Source: Martinezella tropici (GTDB lineage Bacteria; Pseudomonadota; Alphaproteobacteria; Rhizobiales; Rhizobiaceae). Taken from it: a stretch of 64,000 bases of DNA. Under the pieces are notes generated by a model. It did no database searches. It saw only the letters and a program-made list of their open reading frames with translations, and was not told the origin of the DNA. Both the position numbers and the translations under genes were made by a program. The DNA lies in contig NZ_QMKK01000020.1 in NCBI RefSeq assembly GCF_003287875.1, positions 164,875-228,874 on the forward strand, written 5' to 3'. The stretch's first letter is position 1, and each line of letters starts with the position of its first letter. Positions 18,896 through 27,152 of this stretch are shown here, piece by piece.

Positions 18896-20077
18896 ATGAG
18901 CCGCGAGATTTTCGACTGGGCCGACCCGTTCCGGCTGACGGAACAGCTGAGCGACGACGAAAGGATGGTGCTGGATACCGCGCATTCCTACGCGCAGGAA
19001 AAACTCGCGCCCCGCGTCCTCGAAGCCTTCCGGCATGAAAAGACCGATCCGGCCATCTTCCGTGAAATGGGTGAACTCGGCCTCCTCGGCCCGACGATCT
19101 CCCCGGAATATGGTGGCGCCGGCCTCGGCTATGTCGCCTACGGCCTGATCGCCCGAGAAGTCGAGCGCGTCGACAGCGGCTATCGCTCGATGATGAGCGT
19201 GCAGTCCTCGCTCGTCATGGTGCCGATAGAGACCTTCGGCTCGGATGCGCAAAAGCAGAAATACCTGCCGAAGCTAGCGACCGGCGAATGGATCGGCTGC
19301 TTTGGCCTCACCGAACCGAACCACGGCTCCGATCCCGGCTCGATGGTCACACGCGCAAAGAAGGTCGATGGCGGCTACAGCCTGACCGGCGCCAAGACCT
19401 GGATTTCGAACGCGCCGATCGCCGATGTCTTTGTTGTCTGGGCAAAGACCGAGGACGGCCTCATCCGCGGCTTCATTCTCGAAAAGGGCTGGAGGGGCCT
19501 GTCGGCACCCGCCATCCATGGCAAGGTGGGCCTGCGCGCCTCCATAACGGGCGAAGTCGTGATGGATAATGTCTTCGTGCCCGAGGAAAACCTGATGCCG
19601 AACGTATCAGGCCTCAAGGGTCCCTTCACCTGCCTCAACTCCGCACGCTTCGGCATTGCCTGGGGTGCGCTCGGCGCGGCGGAGGATTGCTATGCCAAGG
19701 CACGCCAGTACGTGCTCGACCGCAAACAGTTCGGCCGTCCCCTTGCTGCCAATCAGCTGATCCAGAAGAAGCTTGCCGATATGGTGACCGAGATCACGCT
19801 AGGCCTTCAGGGCTGCCTGCGCCTCGGCCGCATGAAGGAAGAAGGCCATCCGCCCGTCGAGCTCACCTCCATCCTCAAGCGCAACAGCTGTGGCAAGGCG
19901 CTGGATATTGCCCGCGCTGCCCGTGACATGCTGGGTGGTAATGGCATTTCCGATGAGTTCGGCATCGCCCGCCATCTCGTCAACCTTGAGGTGGTCAACA
20001 CCTATGAGGGCACGCACGATATCCACGCCCTCATCCTCGGCCGCGCCATCACCGGCATCGCCGCCTTTTCGAACTGA
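18896..20077 (+). CDS. gcdH: Glutaryl-CoA dehydrogenase-like acyl-CoA dehydrogenase
   Basis: 393 residues, very like glutaryl-CoA dehydrogenase: [31 protein letters not shown] in parts (~60-95), [15 protein letters not shown] (~135), [10 protein letters not shown], and the catalytic Glu in [20 protein letters not shown] at the C-terminus. The family oxidises and decarboxylates glutaryl-CoA to crotonyl-CoA, which fits a lower aromatic-CoA route. The ATG at 18896 is preferred because GGGAG lies 8 bp upstream; an ATG at 18881 overlapping the previous stop is also possible and would add five residues. Confidence 0.87.
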   Translation: MSREIFDWADPFRLTEQLSDDERMVLDTAHSYAQEKLAPRVLEAFRHEKTDPAIFREMGELGLLGPTISPEYGGAGLGYVAYGLIAREVERVDSGYRSMMSVQSSLVMVPIETFGSDAQKQKYLPKLATGEWIGCFGLTEPNHGSDPGSMVTRAKKVDGGYSLTGAKTWISNAPIADVFVVWAKTEDGLIRGFILEKGWRGLSAPAIHGKVGLRASITGEVVMDNVFVPEENLMPNVSGLKGPFTCLNSARFGIAWGALGAAEDCYAKARQYVLDRKQFGRPLAANQLIQKKLADMVTEITLGLQGCLRLGRMKEEGHPPVELTSILKRNSCGKALDIARAARDMLGGNGISDEFGIARHLVNLEVVNTYEGTHDIHALILGRAITGIAAFSN

Positions 20078-20084
20078 GGCGGCC

Positions 20085-20516
20085 GTGACGTTCAAGACCA
20101 CCAGACCCCTGCGCTTCGGAGATTGCGATCCTTCCGGGATCGCCTATTTCCCATCCTATCTGAACATCCTCGTCGGGGTGCTGGAAGACTATTTCGCTTC
20201 GATCGGCTTCTCCTGGCGAAAGCTGATCGACGACCGCCGCATCGGTGTTCCCACCGTGCGGCTCGATCTGACTTTCATCAAGCCGGGCTTGCAGGGCGAC
20301 GATCTCGAATTCGTCCTTGCAGTCCGTGGCGTCGGCCGTTCCTCGCTCGATCTCGAACATCAGGTCTCGGCGAATGGCCATGTGCTGTGGACGGCTAAAC
20401 ACCGCGTCGTCGCCACCTCGCTCGATACGCACACATCCCTTGAATGGCCGGAGGATATCCGCGCCGCGCTGACCTCTCATCTGGAGACGACCGATGCACA
20501 CCATCCTGCAACCTGA
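20085..20516 (+). CDS. Acyl-CoA thioesterase, 4-hydroxybenzoyl-CoA thioesterase type
   Basis: 143-residue hotdog-fold thioesterase starting at a GTG 7 bp after the preceding stop. RFGDCDPSGIAYFPSYLNI near residue 10 carries the Asp of the 4-HBA-CoA thioesterase active site (DxxG...Y). It would release free acid or CoA from dead-end aromatic CoA thioesters, a role known for thioesterases of anthranilate and benzoyl-CoA clusters. It overlaps the RidA gene by 23 bp. Confidence 0.85.
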   Translation: MTFKTTRPLRFGDCDPSGIAYFPSYLNILVGVLEDYFASIGFSWRKLIDDRRIGVPTVRLDLTFIKPGLQGDDLEFVLAVRGVGRSSLDLEHQVSANGHVLWTAKHRVVATSLDTHTSLEWPEDIRAALTSHLETTDAHHPAT

Positions 20517-20889
20517 AGGCTGGGCCAAGCCGATCGGCTATGCCAATGGCATGGCGGCGACGGGCCGCATGGTGTTCGTTGGCGGCCAGGTCGGCTGGAA
20601 TGCCGCCTGCGAATTCGAAAGCGACGATTTCGTCGAGCAGGTGCGCCAGACGCTGAAGAATGTCGTCGCCATTCTTGCCGAAGGCGGCGCCGAGCCGAAG
20701 CACATCACGTCGATGACCTGGTATTTCACCGACAAGCAGGAATATCTCGGCAATCTGAAGGGGATCGGTCAGGCCTATCGCGAGATCATCGGCCGGCATT
20801 TCCCGGCCATGGCCGCCGTGCAGGTCGTTGCCCTCGTCGAAGATCGTGCCAAGATCGAGATCCAGGCGACGGCAGTCATTCCGGAATAA
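20494..20889 (+). CDS. RidA family protein (YjgF/enamine-imine deaminase)
   Basis: 131 residues, normal for RidA. FVGGQVGWNAACEFESDD near residue 29, VVAILAEGGAEPKHITSMTWYFTD in parts (~65-90), and the end motif AAVQVVALVEDRAKIEIQATAVIP. The usual terminal R of the IEIE/VR region is less clear. RidA proteins hydrolyse reactive enamines and imines. That fits a pathway in which the amino group of 2-aminobenzoyl-CoA must be lost as ammonia after dearomatisation (inference). Translation is coupled to the thioesterase by overlap. Confidence 0.87.
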   Translation: MHTILQPEGWAKPIGYANGMAATGRMVFVGGQVGWNAACEFESDDFVEQVRQTLKNVVAILAEGGAEPKHITSMTWYFTDKQEYLGNLKGIGQAYREIIGRHFPAMAAVQVVALVEDRAKIEIQATAVIPE

Positions 20890-20906
20890 TATAGGCGGTC
20901 AAGATC

Positions 20907-22874
20907 ATGTCGGCATTGCGCTTTTCGGACACCATCTCGGCGGCGCTGACCGACGAGATTCTCGTCGTCACCATAGACAACGCGCCCGTCAACGCGCTTT
21001 CCGCCGATGTCCGGGCCGGCCTCATGGCGGCGTTTGATCACGCCGAAAAGGATGGCACGACTAGGGGCATCGTGCTCACCGGTGCGGGGAACAGCTTCAT
21101 CGGCGGCGCCGATATCAAGGAATTCGGCAAACCGCCGGTCGAGCCGCATCTACCTGATGTCATCGCCCGCATCGAAGCCTTTGCCAAACCCGTTGTCGCC
21201 GCGATCAATGGCGTGGCCCTCGGCGGCGGTCTGGAAGTGGCACTCGCCTGCCATCGTCGCCTCGCGGCGCCGACCGCCAACCTCGGCCTTCCCGAAGTCA
21301 AGCTCGGCATCGTACCCGGCGCCGGTGGCACGCAGCGCCTGCCGCGGCTGACCGGCATCGCCGCCGCTATCGATATGATCGCCAATGCACGCATCGTCTC
21401 CGCCGCCGAAGCGCTCACGCTCGGCATCGTGGACGGCGTGGCCAAGGGTGAATTGATCGCCGAAGCTATCACCGACGCCAAGACGGCCAATGCCGCACCG
21501 TTACGCCGCACGGGATCGCTGACGGTTCCTCCGGAAGCTACAGATGTGATCGACAAGGCGGCATCGGACGCATTGCGCAAGGCGCGCGGCCAGCATGCAC
21601 CTGCCGAGGCCATCCGTCTCGTACGCCTGGCGGCGACCGTCTCTTTATCCGAAGGGCTGGCCGAGGAACGCCGCACTTTCATTGCGCTTCGCGACAGCGA
21701 AGAGGCCGCAGCGTTGCGTCATGTATTCTTCGCGGAACGCGCCGCCGGCAAGATCGAGGAACTGGAGACCGTTGCCGCACGCAAGATCGAAACCATCGGC
21801 ATTGTCGGCACCGGTCTGATGGGATCAGGCATTGCCGTTTCCGCCCTCAACGGCGGCTTCCGCGTGATCGGAGTCGAGCAGACCATCGATGCTGCAGATA
21901 AGGGCCGCGAACGGATCGCTGGCCTCCTCGACAAGGCGGTGCAATCCGGTCGCCTCGATGCAGCGGGCCGCGAAGATCGCCTCAGCCGACTGACCGTGAC
22001 GGCGGAGATTCAAGAGCTCGCAAAAGCCGATATCATCATCGAAGCCGTTTTCGACGATCTCACCGTCAAGACCGAGCTCTTCCGGCGCCTCGATGCGATC
22101 GTTCGCGCCGATGCGATCCTTGCGACCAATACGAGCTATCTCGACCCCGACGTAATCGCCGCCGCAACGCAACGGCCAGAGCGCGTCGTCGGACTGCACT
22201 TCTTCTCGCCAGCCAATATCATGCGGCTCCTGGAAGTGGTGAAGTGCAAGAACACCGCGCCGGATGTGCTGGCGACAGCCCTTGCCCTGGCAAAGCGGCT
22301 CGGCAAGCTGCCTGTCGTATCGGGCGTCACCGAAGGCTTTATCGGTAACCGCATCTTTTCCGCCTATCGCCGCGAAGCGGAATACATGGTCGAGGACGGC
22401 GCCTCGCCGCAGGAGATCGACGCGGCACTGGAAGCCTACGGCTTTCCGATGGGGCCTTTTGCTGTGTTCGATATGGCAGGTTTGGAAATCGCCTGGGCGC
22501 GCCGTAAGCGGCAGGCTGCGACGCGCGATCCCTCGGAGCGCTACGTCGTCATCGCCGACCGGCTCTGCGAAGCCGGCCGTTTCGGCCAGAAGACCGGCCG
22601 CGGCTGGTATGCCTACCCCGACGGCAAACGGACTGTTGATCCTGAGGTAGCGGCCATGATCGAAGCCGCGCGCGCCGAAAAAGGCATTGTACCAAGGAGC
22701 TTCACCGCGGAAGAGATCGTCAGCCGCCTGCTGAAAGCCATGGCCACCGAAGGCGAGGCGTTGCTTGCGGAAGGCATCGCCGCCCGTGCCAGCGATATCG
22801 ATCTCGTGATGATCAACGGCTATGGCTTCCCGGCAAGCAAGGGCGGCCCGATGTTTGCGTCCAGCCGCTGCTGA
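20907..22874 (+). CDS. Enoyl-CoA hydratase/3-hydroxyacyl-CoA dehydrogenase fusion, C-terminus truncated
   Basis: 655 residues of a FadB/FadJ-type fusion. Residues ~10-190 are crotonase (GAGNSFIGGADIKEFG; KLGIVPGAGGTQRLPRLTG). About 290-470 is the NAD domain (IGIVGTGLMGSGIAVSAL; ATNTSYLDPD), and ~475-570 and 600-655 are the two dehydrogenase C-terminal modules (GFIGNRIF; NGYGFPASKGGPMFA). Relatives continue about 35-45 residues after GGPMF. Here SSRC and a stop follow, while another frame directly after it reads QPLLKAVTAEGSG, like the usual tail. So a deletion with frame change is likely. Last gene of the operon; the second dehydrogenase module may be unstable. Confidence 0.85.
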   Translation: MSALRFSDTISAALTDEILVVTIDNAPVNALSADVRAGLMAAFDHAEKDGTTRGIVLTGAGNSFIGGADIKEFGKPPVEPHLPDVIARIEAFAKPVVAAINGVALGGGLEVALACHRRLAAPTANLGLPEVKLGIVPGAGGTQRLPRLTGIAAAIDMIANARIVSAAEALTLGIVDGVAKGELIAEAITDAKTANAAPLRRTGSLTVPPEATDVIDKAASDALRKARGQHAPAEAIRLVRLAATVSLSEGLAEERRTFIALRDSEEAAALRHVFFAERAAGKIEELETVAARKIETIGIVGTGLMGSGIAVSALNGGFRVIGVEQTIDAADKGRERIAGLLDKAVQSGRLDAAGREDRLSRLTVTAEIQELAKADIIIEAVFDDLTVKTELFRRLDAIVRADAILATNTSYLDPDVIAAATQRPERVVGLHFFSPANIMRLLEVVKCKNTAPDVLATALALAKRLGKLPVVSGVTEGFIGNRIFSAYRREAEYMVEDGASPQEIDAALEAYGFPMGPFAVFDMAGLEIAWARRKRQAATRDPSERYVVIADRLCEAGRFGQKTGRGWYAYPDGKRTVDPEVAAMIEAARAEKGIVPRSFTAEEIVSRLLKAMATEGEALLAEGIAARASDIDLVMINGYGFPASKGGPMFASSRC

Positions 22875-22894
22875 AAGCAGTCACGGCAGAGGGA

Positions 22895-24106
22895 TCAGGC
22901 CGCCGAAGAGAGTAGCGTGAACAATTCCTGAGGCCGCTTGACGCCGCGCAGCGCATAGCGGCCGACGGAAACGAGATCGTTGCTTTGCTGGCCCGATAGC
23001 GCCTCGACGAAATTCGATGACATCAGGACATTGCGGTCGGCCGATCGGCACATCGAGGCGATGCGGCTGACCTCGTTGACGGCCGGCCCGATGACGGTGA
23101 AGTCCAGCCGGTCCATGCTGCCGATATTGCCGTAGAAGACATCGCCGATATGCAGGCCGAGATAGACGTCCGTGACCGGACGGCCTTCGATCTGCCGCTG
23201 CGAGTTGAGATCGCGCAGCCGCTGGCGCAGCAGCGATTCCGCCATCAGCGCAGCCGCGCAGGCATCGGCGGAATTGCGAGCCTTGAAGATTGCCAGCGTG
23301 CCGTCGCCGATCAGCTTCAACACGTTGCCGCCCGCCTCATGGATCGAGGAGATGACCGCATCGGCATAGGCATTCAGCATCGGGATGATTTCATCCGGCT
23401 CGGCCGTATCCGAAATGCGCGTGTAGTTGGCGAGATCGGAAAACCAGAGCGCCGCCGAAATCCGCTCCGTTTTGCCGCGGGTAATCTTGCCCTCGAGCAC
23501 ATGCCGGGCAGCGTCCTCGCCGAGATAGACCTCGGCAATGGTGCGGGCGATGCGGCTCATGCCGGTGCATTTGATGGCCAAAGCCAGCGCCGGCGTCAGC
23601 TTGCGCAGCACGCGCAAATCCTCTTCCGGGAATCCCATTTCGGCGGCGGTAGCGAAGTTGGAATAGAAGCAATCCATCTCGCCGATCGTGCCGCCCTCTT
23701 CGAAACGGTGCACCATGGCGATATAATCGGTGTGACCATCTGCCAGCAACGTATCGAGCCCGTAGAAATCGGCAGGCTCGCCGAAGCCGATACGTCGGCG
23801 CACCTCGTCTCCACCTGTTGTCAGCATGTGATAGAAGGCGGAACGCTGCCAGTTTTCAGACGCGATCCCCTGTTGCGTCGGGCCATATTCGAACTCGCGC
23901 TCGATGATCTGATTGCCGTCCCAGCGGAAGGCGCGGCCCTCATAGACCGGATGCAGCGTATCCATCAGCGCCATGGCCCGATCGATGTTGAGACCATGCT
24001 GACGGCACTGCTCGCAGAAACCCGAGAGGATATCGACTTCCGTCATTCCCTTGAGACCGGCCTGCATGAGCCAGCTGGCAATTTCGCCAATGTCCTTCGC
24101 GTCCAT
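22895..24106 (-). CDS. Adenylate/guanylate cyclase, class III
   Basis: 403 residues from the ATG behind GGGAG; a longer reading frame upstream is probably untranslated. Residues ~1-200 are an uncharacterised N-terminal region, predicted soluble, likely sensory. The catalytic domain (about 225-400) has the first metal Asp in WFSDLANYTRIS, the second in LKLIGDGTLAIF with the purine-recognising Lys, DFTVIGPAVNEVSRI holding the second specificity Asp and the transition-state Asn and Arg. All catalytic residues are present, so it should be active; K and D suggest ATP, giving cAMP. Convergent with the preceding operon, 20 bp away. Rhizobia carry many such cyclases. Confidence 0.88.
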   Translation of the reverse strand: MDAKDIGEIASWLMQAGLKGMTEVDILSGFCEQCRQHGLNIDRAMALMDTLHPVYEGRAFRWDGNQIIEREFEYGPTQQGIASENWQRSAFYHMLTTGGDEVRRRIGFGEPADFYGLDTLLADGHTDYIAMVHRFEEGGTIGEMDCFYSNFATAAEMGFPEEDLRVLRKLTPALALAIKCTGMSRIARTIAEVYLGEDAARHVLEGKITRGKTERISAALWFSDLANYTRISDTAEPDEIIPMLNAYADAVISSIHEAGGNVLKLIGDGTLAIFKARNSADACAAALMAESLLRQRLRDLNSQRQIEGRPVTDVYLGLHIGDVFYGNIGSMDRLDFTVIGPAVNEVSRIASMCRSADRNVLMSSNFVEALSGQQSNDLVSVGRYALRGVKRPQELFTLLSSAA

Positions 24107-24261
24107 GGATATCTCCCGACCCTCTGAAGGAATCGCTTTAGTACGAAACTCCAAGGCTTGGAATGCTGTACAACGCAAAATAGCCCTGATGCACGCACCA
24201 GATCGCCGCTTCTGTGGCACAGAAGCGGCGATTTGACACGCTCAAAGGATGATCGCGGGTC

Positions 24262-25164
24262 TCAGGCTTTTGTATGCGGCTTCAGCAGGTCTTCCAGACC
24301 GATGCGGCGGAAAAGCTCTGCCCGAACCCGGTCGGCAACACCGTTGACGATCTCAGCACCATCCTCAGAAGGGTCTATATGGGTACGGAATGGCCGCGTT
24401 CCAAACGGCATATCGACAATATCCACGATTGCCGTCGCCACCGAAGCGGCATCGGCATCCGCCGGTTCCAGCGAGGCTAGTCCCTTCAGCGCCTGGTCGG
24501 GAACGCCGGCATAGGGACCGTTGTCATATTCGGCGGCGCGAGCCTTGTCGTCCGGGGAACCGGAATGCGCGAAGTGGTTGGTGCCCTTCGTAAAGGCGCC
24601 GGGCACGATGATGGCGGTCTCGACGCCCCAGCGTGTCAGTTCGGACGCATAGGACACGGCAAGCGAGTCCATGGCTGCCTTGGCTGCGAAATAAGGCGAG
24701 AGGTAAGGCGGCGTGCCGCCCCGCGTGCTCGACGAGGAGACCCAGACCACCAGCCCCTTTCCTTGCCTGCGCATATGAGGCAGCACGGCACGATTGACGC
24801 GCTGGGTGCTGAGCACGTTGATGTCGTAGAGTTCGGCAAACTGTTCGGGCGTGAATGCCTCCGCCGGGCCGAAGGACATATGGCCGGCATTGTGGATGAT
24901 GGTGTCGATGCGGCCCTGCTCGCCGATGACGGCGGCAATGCCGGCTTCGACAGAGGCGTCCGAGGCGACATCGAGTTCGACGGTCCTGAGATCGACGCCG
25001 TTCTCCGCGGCGAATGCCGCCGCTGCGGCGACCTGTGCCGCATTACGCCCTTGGGTTTCGCGGATACCGGCATAGACCGCATGGCCTGCCTTGGCGAGAG
25101 CGCGTGCCGTCAGGGCGCCGAAGCCGCTCGATGCGCCGGTAATAACGATGACTTGCTTGCTCAT
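24262..25164 (-). CDS. SDR family oxidoreductase
   Basis: 300-residue short-chain dehydrogenase. TGASSGFGALTARALA at residue 9, HNAG (~95) instead of NNAG, catalytic Ser in WVSSSSTRG and Tyr-Lys in YFAAKAAMD. It is longer than a classical SDR because of a C-terminal extension of about 50 residues. Followed by LysR-divergent SDR 25244-25984 on the same strand, 79 bp upstream, so the two may be one operon. Substrate unknown. Confidence 0.87.
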   Translation of the reverse strand: MSKQVIVITGASSGFGALTARALAKAGHAVYAGIRETQGRNAAQVAAAAAFAAENGVDLRTVELDVASDASVEAGIAAVIGEQGRIDTIIHNAGHMSFGPAEAFTPEQFAELYDINVLSTQRVNRAVLPHMRRQGKGLVVWVSSSSTRGGTPPYLSPYFAAKAAMDSLAVSYASELTRWGVETAIIVPGAFTKGTNHFAHSGSPDDKARAAEYDNGPYAGVPDQALKGLASLEPADADAASVATAIVDIVDMPFGTRPFRTHIDPSEDGAEIVNGVADRVRAELFRRIGLEDLLKPHTKA

Positions 25165-25243
25165 GATTCTGTTCCTTCAAAGGATTGGCTGTTGTCGACG
25201 ATGAAGTGGAGGACGGCAGGCATTACCCTGCCGCCAAGTTGGC

Positions 25244-25984
25244 TCAGATCATGCCGCCATTGGCGCGCAGCGTCTGACCGTTGATCCAGCCGCCATCCGG
25301 GCCGACGAGGAAGGAAACGGCGGCGGCGATGTCTTGCGGCGTGCCCAGGCGCTCCAGCGGGTTCATCTTGGCCATACGGTCGATGAGCTCGTCGCTCTTA
25401 CCGTTGAGGAAGAGATCGGTGGCCGTCGGGCCGGGCGCAACCGCATTCACCGTGATCGAGCGGCCGCGCAGTTCCTTCGCCATGATGCCGGTCAGAAGCT
25501 CGACGCCGGCCTTGGTTGCGGCATAGACGCCGTAGGTTTCAAGCTTGAGGCCGACGATGCTGGTCGAGAAGTTGACGATGCGACCGCCGTCACGCAGGCG
25601 CCTGCCGGCTTCTCGCAGCGTATTGAACGTGCCCTTCAGGTTGATGGCGATGTGGCGGTCGAAATGCGCGTCGTCGGCATCGGCGATCTTCGCGAGCTGC
25701 ATGATGCCGGCATTGTTGACGAGGACATCGACACCGCCGAAGGCAGCTTCGGCTGCGTCGAACATGCGGCGCACGGCTTCGACATCGGAGACATCGGCCT
25801 TCGCGGTCAGCGCCTTGCCGCCCTTTTCCTCGATCTTGCGGGCGAGCCCCTCGGCGGCGGCTTCGCTGCCGGAATAGTTGATGACGACGGTGAAGCCATC
25901 CTCGGCCAAACGCTCTGCAATGGCGGCGCCAATGCCGCGCGATGCGCCGGTGATGATTGCTACCTTGTTGGAAATATTGCCCAT
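25244..25984 (-). CDS. SDR family oxidoreductase
   Basis: 246 residues from the ATG behind GGGAGAA; an ATG nine bases further up lacks spacing for a ribosome site. TGASRGIGAAIAERLA near residue 13, NNAGIM (~88), Ser in NFSTSIVG and Tyr-Lys in YAATKAG. Close in pattern to 3-oxoacyl-ACP reductase-like and glucose-1-dehydrogenase-like SDRs. Divergent from the LysR gene at 26107, which is probably its regulator by the usual LysR arrangement. Confidence 0.87.
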   Translation of the reverse strand: MGNISNKVAIITGASRGIGAAIAERLAEDGFTVVINYSGSEAAAEGLARKIEEKGGKALTAKADVSDVEAVRRMFDAAEAAFGGVDVLVNNAGIMQLAKIADADDAHFDRHIAINLKGTFNTLREAGRRLRDGGRIVNFSTSIVGLKLETYGVYAATKAGVELLTGIMAKELRGRSITVNAVAPGPTATDLFLNGKSDELIDRMAKMNPLERLGTPQDIAAAVSFLVGPDGGWINGQTLRANGGMI

Positions 25985-26106
25985 TTCTCCCATCCTTCAT
26001 TGCCTTGCGCCGTAGCGCGTTTCGATGAGGAGAAGATGCCCCTTTTCATGAAGCGGATAATCAGCCAATAATCGGCATCACTATCCGAATTTAGCGAACA
26101 AATAAT

Positions 26107-27018
26107 ATGGACAGATTCGATGCCATGCGGGTGTTTTGCCGGGTCGTGGAACGACGCAGCTTCACGCTGGCCGCCGAAGACACCGGCCTGCCCCGCTCGA
26201 CGGTGACGGATGCGATCAAACAGGTCGAGGCGCGTCTTGGCGTGCGCCTGCTACAGCGCACGACGCGGCATGTCAGCCCGACGCTCGATGGCGAAGCCTA
26301 TTACCAGCGCTGCCTGCGCATCCTCTCCGATATCGAGGATGCTGAAGGCGCCTTTGCCGGGGCGAAGCCGAAGGGTGTCCTCCGTGTCGACGTGCATGGA
26401 ACGCTTGCGCGGCACTTCGTCCTGCCGAACCTGCCTTCCTTCCTCGAAACCTATCCCGACATCGAACTGCAGATCACCGAAGGCGACCGGTTCGTCGATC
26501 TGATCCGCGAGGGGATCGATTGCGTGCTGCGCGTTGGCACGCTGCAGGATAGCGATATGATCGGCCGCCGCGTCGCCATGCTGGAAGAAGTGACGCTTGC
26601 GGCACCCGCCTATGTCGAACATTTCGGCATGCCCGCCCATCCGGAGAAGCTCGATGGCCACCGCATGGTCGGCTTCCGCTCTTCCGCAACGGGCGGATTG
26701 CTGCCGCTGGAATTCCAGATCGACGGCGTCGTGCGCGAAATCACCCTGCCGGCCACCATCTCCGTCAACGCGGCCGAGAGCTATTTCGCCGCGGCCAAGC
26801 TCGGTCTCGGCCTGATCCAGGTTCCGCGCTATCACGCCGAGGAAGCCCTACGATCGGGCGGGCTGCTGCATGTCCTCCCGGACTATCCACCGACACGGAC
26901 GCCCGTCTCGATGCTCTATCCGCGCAGCCGCCAGCTTTCACCGCGGGTCCGCGTTTTCATAGACTGGCTGGTCAAGGTTTTTGCCGGACAGAACAGCACT
27001 GAAGTCGAGGACGGATGA
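26107..27018 (+). CDS. LysR family transcriptional regulator
   Basis: 303 residues. N-terminal helix-turn-helix (RFDAMRVFCRVVERRSFTLAAEDTGLPRSTVTDAI in parts, residues 3-40) with ...LGVRLLQRTTRHVSPT, then a periplasmic-binding-like effector domain (~90-300). Of the subgroup that usually controls a divergent SDR or oxidoreductase. The start has no clear Shine-Dalgarno (AACAAATAAT precedes the ATG), so initiation may be weak or leaderless. The 122-bp divergent gap holds GCC-AATAATC-GGC and CGGATAATC, compatible with LysR T-N11-A sites. Confidence 0.9.
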   Translation: MDRFDAMRVFCRVVERRSFTLAAEDTGLPRSTVTDAIKQVEARLGVRLLQRTTRHVSPTLDGEAYYQRCLRILSDIEDAEGAFAGAKPKGVLRVDVHGTLARHFVLPNLPSFLETYPDIELQITEGDRFVDLIREGIDCVLRVGTLQDSDMIGRRVAMLEEVTLAAPAYVEHFGMPAHPEKLDGHRMVGFRSSATGGLLPLEFQIDGVVREITLPATISVNAAESYFAAAKLGLGLIQVPRYHAEEALRSGGLLHVLPDYPPTRTPVSMLYPRSRQLSPRVRVFIDWLVKVFAGQNSTEVEDG

Positions 27019-27109
27019 ATATTCCGCGAAAGCGATCAAATAAATGAAATCGGCTCTTTGAATGGGCGAGAAGCACGCCTACGTCGTAAGGCATCATTCC
27101 GCTGGCGGA

Positions 27110-27131
27110 GCCGTTATGACGTCATAGCGGC
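27110..27131. promoter_or_regulatory. 22-bp near-perfect palindrome before the LLM monooxygenase gene
   Basis: The core TATGACGTCATA is perfectly symmetrical; outer arms GCCG and CGGC also pair, with one mismatched position (T/G) on each side. It ends 21 bp before the ATG at 27153, so a protein bound here would block transcription or the ribosome site. Nothing follows that looks like a terminator tail. Confidence 0.5.
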
Positions 27132-27152
27132 TGACGATTTTGGAGAGAGCCC

